A stretch of DNA of 28,646 bases from REEB426 sp964551975 (GCA_964551975.1 CAZKFI010000030.1:1-28646); one strand, 5' to 3'. Positions 8,462 through 17,113 are shown, numbered from the stretch's first letter. The notes: generated by a model from the letters alone, not told the origin. Program-made: numbers and translations.

Positions 8462-9238
8462 GTGCTCATCCTCTTACCGCCGTCTGAAGGCAAGTTCGCC
8501 CCACAGTCGGGCCCACGGCTCTCGCTGCCGTCACTTGCTTGGCCCGGACTCAGGTCCGCGCGACGTGAAATTTTGAGCGCACTGGTGGAGTGCTGTGCGT
8601 CGTCGCCGGCACGAGCTCGCAGCGCCCTTGGAATCACCGCGAAGCAGGATGCGCTCATCGAGGCAAATACGAAACTTCGAAGTGCTCCGACGGCAGCCGC
8701 GATCGAGGTGTACTCGGGCGTGCTCTATGAGGCGCTGAACTTCAGCTCACTTTCTGCGGCAGCGCGTGCTCGCGGTAACCAACGGATCGCTATAGCCTCA
8801 GCCCTGTGGGGTCTCGTTCGACCCGACGACCAAATTCCTGCATATCGATTCAGCGCAGACAGTGGTATCCCCGGTTTGCCACCTCTGCCTCAGATCTGGG
8901 CGGAGTCTGTTGGCGCGGTGATCTGCGCGGAGTCGGGCCTCATCGTCGACCTGCGCTCCGGCGCCTATGAAAAGCTCGCACCGATTCCGTCAGCATGTGC
9001 ACCTCGTGCAGTCAGCATCCGGATCCTCCTTGATCGAAACGGCACGCTCAGCGTTGTCAGCCATCACAACAAGGCAACGAAGGGGCGCATCACCGCCGGA
9101 CTGCTTCGCGTTGCGAAGGAACCGACTTCAATCCCCAGCTTGGTCACAGACCTGCGCAACCTGGGATACCGGGTCCAGGAGGGGCGACCGACTCGAAATG
9201 GGGTATCCACACTCGACATCATCGTCAACAATGTGTGA
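8462..9238 (+). CDS. yaaA: YaaA (UPF0246/DUF328) family protein
   Basis: This 258-residue cytoplasmic protein begins with the family hallmark LILLPPSEGK right after the GTG at 8462, which fixes the start although the open frame extends further upstream into the preceding gene. Other family features are the YSGVLYEAL block, LWGLVRP, and a basic HHNKATKGR segment near the C-terminus. E. coli YaaA lowers free iron and protects DNA during hydrogen peroxide stress and binds DNA; the actinobacterial members are assumed to be similar. The gene stands 56 bp after the secreted protein and has no strong ribosome binding site. Nothing else nearby suggests an oxidative-stress operon. Confidence 0.85.
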   Translation: MLILLPPSEGKFAPQSGPRLSLPSLAWPGLRSARREILSALVECCASSPARARSALGITAKQDALIEANTKLRSAPTAAAIEVYSGVLYEALNFSSLSAAARARGNQRIAIASALWGLVRPDDQIPAYRFSADSGIPGLPPLPQIWAESVGAVICAESGLIVDLRSGAYEKLAPIPSACAPRAVSIRILLDRNGTLSVVSHHNKATKGRITAGLLRVAKEPTSIPSLVTDLRNLGYRVQEGRPTRNGVSTLDIIVNNV

Positions 9239-9300
9239 CGGCGGTCAGCGCTCAGTATTTGACCGCAACGAGTCCTTGGTTGTGTCTCCCAGATCCTGGC

Positions 9301-9352
9301 TTGACAAGGGCAATGTGGGCTGGCACGCTGCTTAAATGAACAGTGTTCATTT
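9301..9352 (+). promoter_or_regulatory. TetR-type operator and possible promoter of the hydrolase-ABC fusion
   Basis: A perfect 19-bp dyad with 9-bp arms around a single G, AAATGAACAGTGTTCATTT, spans 9334-9352. A consensus -35 TTGACA is at 9301-9306; a 17-bp spacer puts a weak -10 (CACGCT) at 9324-9329 and transcription starting near 9336, which would make the mRNA leaderless. The dyad form is typical of TetR-family operators that sit over the start of exporter genes. No TetR gene lies in the window. The dyad is seen; the promoter assignment is inference. Confidence 0.55.
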
Positions 9353-11891
9353 GGAGGGGACTTTAGGCCGCTGGCACGTCGTCACTCGTCACCGTGCCGC
9401 CGTGGTCGGAGGAAGCATGAGCATGGCGGCTTTCCTCTTTGCCTTCCTTCCAGCGATACCAGCGGCGGCCCAAGTGAGCCCTGCCGCCGTGACCATTCAG
9501 GGGGGCCCAACGTCGGTGGGTGATCCGACGCCGGTCCAGCTCGACGCGGACATCTACCTGCCTGAGGTAACGCCTGCGCCTGCAGTGATCCTCGCCCACG
9601 GGTTCGGAGGCAGCAAGGAGTCTGTAGCCGAGCAGGCACATGACCTGGCGAATGCCGGATTCGTCGTGGCTGCCTACACGGCCCGTGGCTTCGGGGATTC
9701 CACTGGCAGTATCTCCATGAACTCTCCGCAGTTCGAAGTTGCAGACGCATCAGGTGTTATCGACTATCTGGCAACCCTGGCGAGCGTGGAACGAGACGCG
9801 CCCGGGGACCCGGTGGTGGGAGTGGCTGGGGGTTCATACGGGGGAGCTCTGGCCTTGATGGTTGCCGGACTCGACGAGCGCGTAGATGCGATCGCAGCGG
9901 ATATCACGTGGAACGACCTAGAGTCATCGCTTTTTGGTCAGAGCATGTTGGGGACGGACGCTCCGGGTGTCTACAAGCAGTTATGGACATCCTTCTTCTT
10001 CAGTTCAGGGCTGGACTCGCCCCAGGGCAAGGCTGACATCTGTGGTCGTTTTTCCCCGCAGTGGTGCGCGGCTTACACCGAAGCCGCGACGACCGGAACC
10101 ATCACGGAAGACATGCGGGACCTGATGTACCAGTCTTCGCCGGCAAGTATCACTGATCGGATCACCGCACCGACACTTCTGGGAGGTGGTCAGGCGGATT
10201 CACTGTTTCCATTGCAGCAGGTCAATGCCAACGCCGAACAGATTCGAGCAGCGAACCCTCAGACACCGGTCAAGGTTGTCTGGCATGCGCAGGGTCATGA
10301 TGGGGGAGAGGATGAGACGCTGCGCCTGACTGCCCTGACGCAGTCCTGGTTCCAGGACCACCTGGCCGACGGACCCGCGGTGCCTGTCGACTTTGAAGCT
10401 TCCCTCGTTGCAAGTTCGGCGCTTGATGATCGTGATTCCGGCACAATCGATGTCCTGACGAGCCCCCAGTACCCGGGCATTGGGGGGAGCTCACAGATCG
10501 CGATCCCGATTACTGGACCACCGCAACAGATCCTGGCTCCGGCGGGCGGAGTCCCTGCAGCTGTGAGTTCGTTGCCCGGTATTGGCTCCCTGGGCGGGGT
10601 GCTGTCGCTTCTTGAAACACGCGTGGCGCCAAATCAAAGCGCGCAGTTCGTCTCCGAACCAATCGTCGAATCAACGCGCATCATCGGAGCCTCCCGCGTC
10701 AGCCTGATGGTGTCGAGCGACGTTCAACGCCAGGCAGCCTTGTTCGTTGGCCTGCGTATCCAAACGGGGGCCGGTGCCCTGGTCCTACCCAATGGACTGG
10801 TTGCCCCGGTGAGCGTCGAGCTGGGGCCTACCCCGCAGCGCATCGATGTCGAATTGCCGGCCATCGTCGCAGATGTAGCCGCGGGGGATCGTCTTGTAAT
10901 AACCGTGAACACCACCGATCAGGCATTTCGTATGCCCGATACGCCTGCGATCTACACAGTCGCCCTCGGTGACGCCAATCTGGTGATTCCTCAAGTTGAT
11001 ATGACAAGCAGTACGCAGGGACTGCCACTGTGGGCGTGGCCGCTCATTGCACTGGGCATCTGCGTCGTGGTCCTCTTCCTGCTGTGGCTCCTGCGACCGC
11101 GTACCAGCGGAGCCTCCGTGCGCTCGGACCTGGCCGAAAGTCCGCTCGTAATCGAAGGATTGGTCAAGCAGTTCGGCAAAGGTGTGCGCGCGGTTGCTGG
11201 CGTGGATATCACTGTGCCCCGTGGCGTGGTGCTGGGGCTCCTTGGCCCCAATGGCGCTGGCAAGACCACGACGATGCGCATGGCGATGGGCTTGATTCGA
11301 CCCACGGCGGGTGGCGTGTTTGTCTTTGGTGAGCGCGTGACACCTGGTTCTGCCGTCTTGTCGCGGATCGGTGCTTTCGTTGAAGGGCCAGGTTTCCTGC
11401 CGCATTTGACGGGGCGTGAGAACCTCAATCTGTATTGGCGTGCCAGCGGTCGCTCCGGTGATCCGCACTTCAACAATGTGCTGGAAATCGCCGGGTTGGG
11501 CCCATCCATAGACCGCAAGGTGCGCACATACAGCCAAGGTATGAAGCAGCGACTAGGCATCGCGCAAGCAATGTTGGGTATGCCGGACATCCTGCTCCTT
11601 GATGAGCCCACCAATGGACTCGATCCGCCACAGATCCGTGAGATGCGGCAGGTTCTGCGTGAGTACGCCAAGGATGGTCGCACGGTGATTCTCTCATCGC
11701 ACCTGCTGAGTGAGGTCGAGCAAACATGCACTGACGTCGTGGTCATGCATCGGGGCACGGTCGTGGCAGCGGGAACGGTTGCGCAGTTACTGGCCGGACG
11801 CAGTGGTCAGCACCTTGAGGACGTATTCATGGATCTGGTCGGGTCTGACCACCTGGTCAACGCAGGACCGCTGGCGGAGGAGGATCGTTGA
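9336..11891 (+). CDS. Exported S15/CocE-like hydrolase fused to an ABC transporter ATPase
   Basis: One 851-residue chain joins an extracellular enzyme to a cytoplasmic ATPase. Residues about 20-46 form a signal peptide (ending PAAAQ). The alpha/beta hydrolase part has an oxyanion-region HGFGG, nucleophile Ser167 in GGSYGG, probable Asp288 and His321 (GHDGG), then a beta-rich domain like the C-terminal domain of Xaa-Pro peptidase/CocE proteins. A single helix at about 565-586 crosses the membrane. The ATPase follows: Walker A GPNGAGKTT (637-645), signature YSQGMKQRL (732-740), Walker B DILLLDEP (751-758), H-loop His789. ATG 9336 lies inside the dyad operator; ATG 9417 and ATG 9423 (behind GGAGGA) are alternatives, but they drop the basic residues of the signal peptide. 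The permease gene overlaps its stop. Probable role: an exporter coupled to surface hydrolysis of its cargo or a lipid/peptide. Confidence 0.85.
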   Translation: MNSVHLEGTLGRWHVVTRHRAAVVGGSMSMAAFLFAFLPAIPAAAQVSPAAVTIQGGPTSVGDPTPVQLDADIYLPEVTPAPAVILAHGFGGSKESVAEQAHDLANAGFVVAAYTARGFGDSTGSISMNSPQFEVADASGVIDYLATLASVERDAPGDPVVGVAGGSYGGALALMVAGLDERVDAIAADITWNDLESSLFGQSMLGTDAPGVYKQLWTSFFFSSGLDSPQGKADICGRFSPQWCAAYTEAATTGTITEDMRDLMYQSSPASITDRITAPTLLGGGQADSLFPLQQVNANAEQIRAANPQTPVKVVWHAQGHDGGEDETLRLTALTQSWFQDHLADGPAVPVDFEASLVASSALDDRDSGTIDVLTSPQYPGIGGSSQIAIPITGPPQQILAPAGGVPAAVSSLPGIGSLGGVLSLLETRVAPNQSAQFVSEPIVESTRIIGASRVSLMVSSDVQRQAALFVGLRIQTGAGALVLPNGLVAPVSVELGPTPQRIDVELPAIVADVAAGDRLVITVNTTDQAFRMPDTPAIYTVALGDANLVIPQVDMTSSTQGLPLWAWPLIALGICVVVLFLLWLLRPRTSGASVRSDLAESPLVIEGLVKQFGKGVRAVAGVDITVPRGVVLGLLGPNGAGKTTTMRMAMGLIRPTAGGVFVFGERVTPGSAVLSRIGAFVEGPGFLPHLTGRENLNLYWRASGRSGDPHFNNVLEIAGLGPSIDRKVRTYSQGMKQRLGIAQAMLGMPDILLLDEPTNGLDPPQIREMRQVLREYAKDGRTVILSSHLLSEVEQTCTDVVVMHRGTVVAAGTVAQLLAGRSGQHLEDVFMDLVGSDHLVNAGPLAEEDR

Positions 11892-12736
11892 TGCAGGCTT
11901 ACTCGGCCCGGAAGACGCTGAGCGTTCGTGTGGAGATGATTCGACAGATTCGCCGTCGCCGCACTGCCGTGGCGTTCGGGATTGTCATCGCACTCCCGGT
12001 CGTCGTCATGCTCGCCGTGCAGTTCGGTCCATCAGCAAGTGGTCGCGGGGGCTTGGCTGACGGTGACTTCGACGTGTTCGGCCTGATGGCGTCGGGTCCA
12101 TGGAACTTCGCGCTCAGCGGGCTGTTCTTTTCCTCAACCTTCTTGCTGGTGATCCTTGCCGCGATGTTCCTGGGAGACACGGTCGCGAGTGAAGCCTCGT
12201 GGTCGACTATGCGCTACCTGCTGGTTGCCCCGGTGCCACGCCGCAGATTTCTCATGATCAAGGTGATCGTCGGCCTCCTGCTGACCCTCGGCGTATTGAT
12301 CGTCCTGGTCCTTGCCTCGTTCACTCTGGGATTGCTCGCGTTCGGAAGCGGCACGTTGGCTAGCCCGCTGGGCGGAACGCTCGGCGTGAGTGAGTCCACC
12401 TTGCGTCTGGCCATCATTACCGGCTACATCGCGGTGACCTTGCTCGTTCCAGCGGGTATCGCCTTCCTCGCGAGCGTCTCCACCGATGTCCCACTGGGGG
12501 CTGTAGGTGCGGCGGTGGTGATCGTCGTCGTGGCTGGAATTCTTGATGCGATCGATGCATTGGGGCCACTGCGACAGTTGCTGCCCACGAACTATGCCGG
12601 GGCGTGGGCTGATGCCCTCGGACCAACCATCGTGTGGGATCAAATGGCCATCGGCGTGGCCTACAACGTGGGGCTCTTCGTGGTTCTCGTGGGCATTGCT
12701 GTGCTGCGATTCGAGAGGAAAGACATCCTGTCCTGA
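11891..12736 (+). CDS. ABC-2 type transporter permease
   Basis: This 281-residue integral membrane protein has six likely helices: one after a basic RQIRRRR stretch near the N-terminus, then a large periplasmic loop, and five more, as in ABC-2 permeases. It ends with the short basic tail ERKDILS. It overlaps the stop of the ATPase fusion by one base (TGATG) and has GGAGGAGG just upstream, so ATG 11891 is preferred over the TTG three bases earlier. It is almost certainly the membrane partner of that ATPase; two copies would be expected with two ATPases. The transported substrate is unknown. Confidence 0.85.
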   Translation: MQAYSARKTLSVRVEMIRQIRRRRTAVAFGIVIALPVVVMLAVQFGPSASGRGGLADGDFDVFGLMASGPWNFALSGLFFSSTFLLVILAAMFLGDTVASEASWSTMRYLLVAPVPRRRFLMIKVIVGLLLTLGVLIVLVLASFTLGLLAFGSGTLASPLGGTLGVSESTLRLAIITGYIAVTLLVPAGIAFLASVSTDVPLGAVGAAVVIVVVAGILDAIDALGPLRQLLPTNYAGAWADALGPTIVWDQMAIGVAYNVGLFVVLVGIAVLRFERKDILS

Positions 12737-12888
12737 CGCGCAGTCAGTGTTGATGGCTCGAATGCCTGGGGGTGACCGGACGGGTTCTTTGATGCTGCCC
12801 TGACATTGCAGGAGTAGCGACTTGCCGCGATGAACCCTCCTCGATTGCGGCACCCCACCTTGGGTAGCGTGTGCTCGGGAGGAATACC

Positions 12889-14019
12889 TTGCGAGTTGCG
12901 AGCCTGGTGCTGGGGATCGTGCTCACCGCGTGGGTGGTGTTCACGATGGTTCAGGCCATGCTCATACCCAGGGTTCGCCGCCGTCCGGTGTCTCGGATCA
13001 GCCTGACGCTGGTCGCCTTCGCCGTCCGGGGGCCAATAATGCTTATGCGGTCCTACACCCTTCAGGACCGATGGCTCTCCGGTGCCGCGGCAGTTGCATT
13101 GCTGCTACAACTCATCGTGTACATGGCGCTGCTCATCTGCACCATGGGTCTGGTCGTGTACGGCAGCTCACCGCTCAGCCTGGGCGACTCGTTCTACCAG
13201 TCGGGTGCCACAGTGACCACGTTGGGCATTGTGCAGCCGGTTGACAACGCGAGCACGGTGGCATGCTTCGTTGCTGCATTCCTAGGCCTTGTCGTCATAG
13301 CCGTGTTTATCGGCTATCTCATGGCGCTCTACGGCAACTACGGATCTCGGGAAAGTCCGATGGCTCGACTTTCAATGCTGGCAGGTGAGCCGGCATGGGG
13401 TCCGCAGATTCTGGCTCGTTCACACGCACTCGGCCTGGCCAGTGAACCGATTCCCGGGGTCGACTCCTGGATTAGCTGGACCAGTGATCTGAGAGTGAAC
13501 CAACTGGTCAATCCGGTCCTGGGGTGGTTTCGCTCCACTTCGCCTAATCGACACTGGTGCATTGCACTGCTGGCCCTGATGGATGCCACTGCCATGCGTA
13601 TCAGCGTCAGTGACAAGCAACCGGACGCTCAGAGCGTCATGCTGATCACTGAGGGCACATTGACTCTAGGGTGCTTGGCGGACCATCCGGTAGCTAGTGC
13701 GCCGCGGACCTGCAATTGGGATCTGGAACGTGTACTACTGAACCCGGACTCTGTTGACGGTGGGGCTGATCCAGCACTTACCCGCGAAGAGTGGGACCAC
13801 GCAGTCGACTACCTCGTGAGCGTTGGAATCCCGGCGCCCCAGGATCGAGAACGTTCCTGGCGGCGCTTTGCCACCATCCGTAGCTACTACGCACCAATGG
13901 CTCTAGACATTGCGCGCACCATGTGCGCGGTACCCGCACCGTGGTCTGGCTCACGGAGGCCGGCATTGCCTGTTCAGTGGCCCGAGTTGGCCCAGTCCAA
14001 CGCTGGACGGTCAGCATGA
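12889..14019 (+). CDS. Ion-channel-like membrane protein with an atypical selectivity filter
   Basis: This protein of 376 residues has an N-terminal helix (about residues 3-25), a second at about 65-90, a re-entrant pore-like segment, and a third helix at about 122-148. The pore segment DSFYQSGATVTTLGIVQP (100-117) is placed like the pore loop of two-helix potassium channels, but reads TVTTLGI where those have TVGYGD or TLGFG. The C-terminal 220 residues are soluble and unrecognised. The start is TTG 12889 because GGGAGG lies six bases upstream; a GTG at 12871 is in frame but covers that site. Its stop overlaps the next start (ATGATGA). A channel assignment is by layout and the filter-like motif, not by overall similarity. 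Confidence 0.65.
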   Translation: MRVASLVLGIVLTAWVVFTMVQAMLIPRVRRRPVSRISLTLVAFAVRGPIMLMRSYTLQDRWLSGAAAVALLLQLIVYMALLICTMGLVVYGSSPLSLGDSFYQSGATVTTLGIVQPVDNASTVACFVAAFLGLVVIAVFIGYLMALYGNYGSRESPMARLSMLAGEPAWGPQILARSHALGLASEPIPGVDSWISWTSDLRVNQLVNPVLGWFRSTSPNRHWCIALLALMDATAMRISVSDKQPDAQSVMLITEGTLTLGCLADHPVASAPRTCNWDLERVLLNPDSVDGGADPALTREEWDHAVDYLVSVGIPAPQDRERSWRRFATIRSYYAPMALDIARTMCAVPAPWSGSRRPALPVQWPELAQSNAGRSA

Positions 14020-14690
14020 TGACTGCGCTTGCCCTGGCGTCTGAACCACCTAATCCTCTCCCCTCCCTTCCCGTGTGGCTTGAGTTGGCCGCCATGACGC
14101 TGAACTGCTTCTTTGGTGCGCGACTTGCCCGGGTTCGTGGGATACCGGTTGCCGGGACGTTGATTGCAGGGATTTTCGTCGGTCTCGGTGGCGGCATCTT
14201 CCGAGACATGATGCTGAACCTGGAACCCACTGCAATTGCCGTGTGGTACTACATCCCGGCAGGTCTACTTGCGGGTCTGATTGCAGGTTTGCTGCCAAAG
14301 AAGTTGGCTGGATTCGACACACCATTGCTGGCGCTCAATGCATTCGTGCTGGGTCTGCTGGTCACCATTGGTGCGCAGAAAGCATTGTCCTACGACGCGC
14401 CCATCGTCTCAGCGATGTTCCTAGGCGTCATTACAGCCTCATTCGGCGGATTCCTCGCTGACACCATGGAGGGTCAGCAGGCAACGATCGCGAAGCAGGC
14501 GCATTGGGTGCTCTCCGCACTGATGACCGGTTCGGCGGTCTTCGTACTGCTATCAGTCTCGACGAACTTCATCATTGCCGAGATCGCCGGTGTGGCGACA
14601 GTCCTTGTCTTGCGCTTCTTCAGCCAGTATCGCGATTGGCCGTCCCCCTTTTGGCCGGGGCAGCGACCTGAGAAACGGAGTAGTACATGA
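14016..14690 (+). CDS. TRIC-type (UPF0126) cation channel family protein
   Basis: This 224-residue membrane protein has about seven helices and the duplicated layout of trimeric intracellular cation channels. The first repeat has the hallmark GLGGGIFRDMML (about residues 56-67). The second repeat keeps the Gly pair (ITASFGGFLADT) but has Ala-Asp where Arg-Asp is usual. Bacterial homologues form potassium-permeable trimers. The open frame extends upstream, but translation most likely starts at ATG 14016 (or 14019), overlapping the stop of the channel-like gene. Its own stop overlaps the nitrilase start by four bases. The coupling suggests the three proteins are made together. Confidence 0.8.
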   Translation: MMTALALASEPPNPLPSLPVWLELAAMTLNCFFGARLARVRGIPVAGTLIAGIFVGLGGGIFRDMMLNLEPTAIAVWYYIPAGLLAGLIAGLLPKKLAGFDTPLLALNAFVLGLLVTIGAQKALSYDAPIVSAMFLGVITASFGGFLADTMEGQQATIAKQAHWVLSALMTGSAVFVLLSVSTNFIIAEIAGVATVLVLRFFSQYRDWPSPFWPGQRPEKRSST

Positions 14691-16534
14691 CTCGCGTCAG
14701 CGAACCATTCATGGTGGCAGCCGTGGAATTCAATCCCGAGATCTTCGAATTCGACCGAAATGTTGAACGCGCCTGCCAGGTAATCGAGGAGGCTGCCACC
14801 CATGGGGCACGGCTCATCGTGCTTCCGGAGGCCGCGTTTTCGGGTTATATATATCGTGATCTCGATCAATTCCTGCCGTACATGGACGAAGTGCCGGGCC
14901 GTGGCACCGAGGCGATTTCCGCCATTACGGCAAAGCACAACTGCTACGTGGCTGTCGGTATCGCGGAGATTGATCGTGCGACGGGTCTGACGTACAACAC
15001 GGGTGCATTGATTGGGCCGAAGGGCTACATCGGCAAGTATCGCAAGAATGGCCTGAACCCTTCGGACATCCTGTGGTTCACGCCAGGAAACACCGGATAC
15101 CCGGTATTCGATACCGACCTAGGTCGGATCTGCATGATCATCTGCTACGACGACACCTACTGGGAACCTGCACGTCTCCCTGCGATCAAGGGCGCCGACC
15201 TCATCGCGTACATCTGTAGCTCCGATCGCGTGCTTCCTCGCCTTGGCCAGGAGGCGAAAGCGAACCACTCCACGATTGCAGCAGTACAGCAACTCTGCGC
15301 CTGGAACGGCTTGGCCATGGTTGCGGCTGATCGCAACAATGCCGAAAGCAATCCCACGACCGGTATCACGGTGACCTACGGTGGGAGTGCCTCGATCTGG
15401 CAGGCGGACGGACGTCGTATCGCGCATGCTCCGGCGACGACGGCGAATAACACTGTGAGTAATCCCGGAACGATCCTCTATGGACAAATTGACCCAGATT
15501 TGTTTGATAACGATCAAAAGGCGTCACTAGCTCGGCGACGCCCGGAGTTGTACGGGGATCTCGCATTCTTCAAGGCACCAACTGATCCCAAGGCTTCGAG
15601 TCAGTCACACAGCATTGCTGCGACGGCACTGCAGTACCGAGTACGGTCTGCAGATTTCGAAGGCAACGTGGGCCGAGCTAACGAGCTCATTGAGCAGTTG
15701 ACGATCGCGGATGGACTCCTCGTACTCCCAGCCTTTTCGTTCAGCGGTATCCCGGCTGATGCCGAAGGAGCTGCGAGTCTTGCCGAAACGGGGGAGGGGC
15801 GCTCAGTGCAAGTAGCCGCCGACTTCGCCGCCCGGACTGGACGCCACGTCGTGGTCAGTCATGTGGAGCGTGACGGGAGCCAACTGTTCCACGCTGCGGT
15901 GCTTGTGGATCCCCAGGGTCTTGTCGTCGGACGCTACCGGCAGACGCATGTGGATCCAGCGCTTCAGGCTTGGTGCACCGCAGGTGATGATCTGCCGGTT
16001 TTCGACACGGCAATTGGGCGCATCGGACTCATGCTGAATGAGGATGTTCGTTTCCCGGAGGTCAGTGGGGTACTGGCGGTACGCCGCGCCGATCTCATAG
16101 GTGTGTGTACGCGCTGGGACGCGACCTATGGTGGTTACCTGCACGATGCCGCGGGTCTATTTGCCAATCAATACCCCGCGAACACGATGTGTCTGTGGTA
16201 CGCGATCGCCAAAACCTCCCAGGCCTACACCATCGTTGCCAATGCCGTTGATGATGGAGCACAGGGGTCGAGTGGAATCTTCACCATCAATCCGGTCGAT
16301 TCCCACGAACCGCCGGTGGTGGGGTCAGTGGATACCGCAGGTGCAGTGACAGCGGAAATCAACACACTCGGAAATGCGGATTGGTGGATGAACCAACAGC
16401 GCCTCATAGGTGGCCGACGTGCCGATCTCGCGGTACCGGCCATGCTGCCAACGGACTCCACCGCGTTCCAAACCTGGCAGAGGAGTCCGGGATGGAATAG
16501 CTCTGGGTGGACCGCTTACGTCAATGTGTCGTGA
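14687..16534 (+). CDS. Tandem carbon-nitrogen hydrolase (nitrilase superfamily) with a degenerate second domain
   Basis: This 615-residue cytoplasmic protein contains two nitrilase-fold domains. Domain 1 (about 7-275) keeps the Glu-Lys-Cys triad: Glu48 (LPEAAFSGY), Lys120 (GKYRKNGL) and Cys153 (GRICMIICYDD), so it should cleave an amide or nitrile C-N bond. Domain 2 (about 308-560) aligns with the same landmarks but has Ala349 (LPAFSFSG), Gln419 (GRYRQTHV) and Asn451 (GRIGLMLNED) instead, so it is predicted inactive and may be structural or regulatory. Usual family members have a single domain of about 260-300 residues. The ATGA overlap with the TRIC gene supports the start. Substrate is unknown; the downstream phosphatase begins 19 bp later. 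Confidence 0.85.
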   Translation: MTRVSEPFMVAAVEFNPEIFEFDRNVERACQVIEEAATHGARLIVLPEAAFSGYIYRDLDQFLPYMDEVPGRGTEAISAITAKHNCYVAVGIAEIDRATGLTYNTGALIGPKGYIGKYRKNGLNPSDILWFTPGNTGYPVFDTDLGRICMIICYDDTYWEPARLPAIKGADLIAYICSSDRVLPRLGQEAKANHSTIAAVQQLCAWNGLAMVAADRNNAESNPTTGITVTYGGSASIWQADGRRIAHAPATTANNTVSNPGTILYGQIDPDLFDNDQKASLARRRPELYGDLAFFKAPTDPKASSQSHSIAATALQYRVRSADFEGNVGRANELIEQLTIADGLLVLPAFSFSGIPADAEGAASLAETGEGRSVQVAADFAARTGRHVVVSHVERDGSQLFHAAVLVDPQGLVVGRYRQTHVDPALQAWCTAGDDLPVFDTAIGRIGLMLNEDVRFPEVSGVLAVRRADLIGVCTRWDATYGGYLHDAAGLFANQYPANTMCLWYAIAKTSQAYTIVANAVDDGAQGSSGIFTINPVDSHEPPVVGSVDTAGAVTAEINTLGNADWWMNQQRLIGGRRADLAVPAMLPTDSTAFQTWQRSPGWNSSGWTAYVNVS

Positions 16535-16552
16535 CTCATTGGCGATAACTCG

Positions 16553-17113
16553 ATGACTTCACAGGTGATCATGTTCATCCGGCATGCCGAAAAGCCAGGT
16601 GATGACGGTCCACCGCACGGTGTGGATCAAGATGGTGAACGTGATCCACACTCGTTGTCGGTGCGTGGCTGGACGCGGGCTGGAGCCCTAGCGGTCCTGT
16701 TCGCACACCCGCCTGCCTCCCTAGAGTCAAGGGTTGTCACGCCCGAGCGCATCGTGGCGACGAAATCAACTCCCGAGTACCGGAGCAAGCGAGAAAGGCA
16801 TACGGCAAAGCCAACCGCCCACCGACTGAACCTCACAATCGATAGCGATTACGGTCACGCGGACAGTCAGGCGCTCTGCCAGTCGATCCTTTCGGATTCT
16901 CGACCGACCCTGGTCGTCTGGCATCACGGTTCTCTAGTAGATCTGATTCAGCAGTTCCCGGTAGCAAACCGTGGCGATCTTCCGCAAGTTTGGCCCGAAG
17001 ATCGCTTCGATCTGATGTGGGTACTTGTTCGCGATGCTGGCGAGGCGAACTTCCACTTCACGGCAATCGCCCTAGAGCTCTTGCGCGGAGATTCACCAAG
17101 TACGAACCTTTAA
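16553..17113 (+). CDS. Histidine phosphatase (phosphoglycerate mutase-like) family protein
   Basis: This 186-residue protein carries the phosphohistidine motif as RHAEKP (residues 10-15, in place of the usual RHG), the SVRGWTRAGALA helix that commonly follows, and a second active-site histidine region VVWHHGSLVDLI (about 122-133). These are the landmarks of the histidine phosphatase superfamily, although the middle section is divergent. The start at ATG 16553 has only a weak ribosome binding site. It follows the nitrilase by 18 bp and probably belongs to the same transcript. Substrate unknown. Identification as glucosyl-3-phosphoglycerate phosphatase would be attractive given gpgS 3 kb away, but nothing in the motifs supports it specifically. 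Confidence 0.65.
   Translation: MTSQVIMFIRHAEKPGDDGPPHGVDQDGERDPHSLSVRGWTRAGALAVLFAHPPASLESRVVTPERIVATKSTPEYRSKRERHTAKPTAHRLNLTIDSDYGHADSQALCQSILSDSRPTLVVWHHGSLVDLIQQFPVANRGDLPQVWPEDRFDLMWVLVRDAGEANFHFTAIALELLRGDSPSTNL

Noticed and set aside
10785..11758. Long open frames (about 250 codons) on the minus strand opposite the ABC fusion gene
   Set aside because: They mirror a clearly coding plus-strand gene with complete ABC ATPase motifs, contain no recognisable domains and result from GC-rich codon structure.
16553..17113. Histidine phosphatase as the glucosyl-3-phosphoglycerate phosphatase partner of gpgS
   Set aside because: It lies in a different operon 3 kb away, the RHG motif is altered to RHA and nothing specific to that enzyme is visible.
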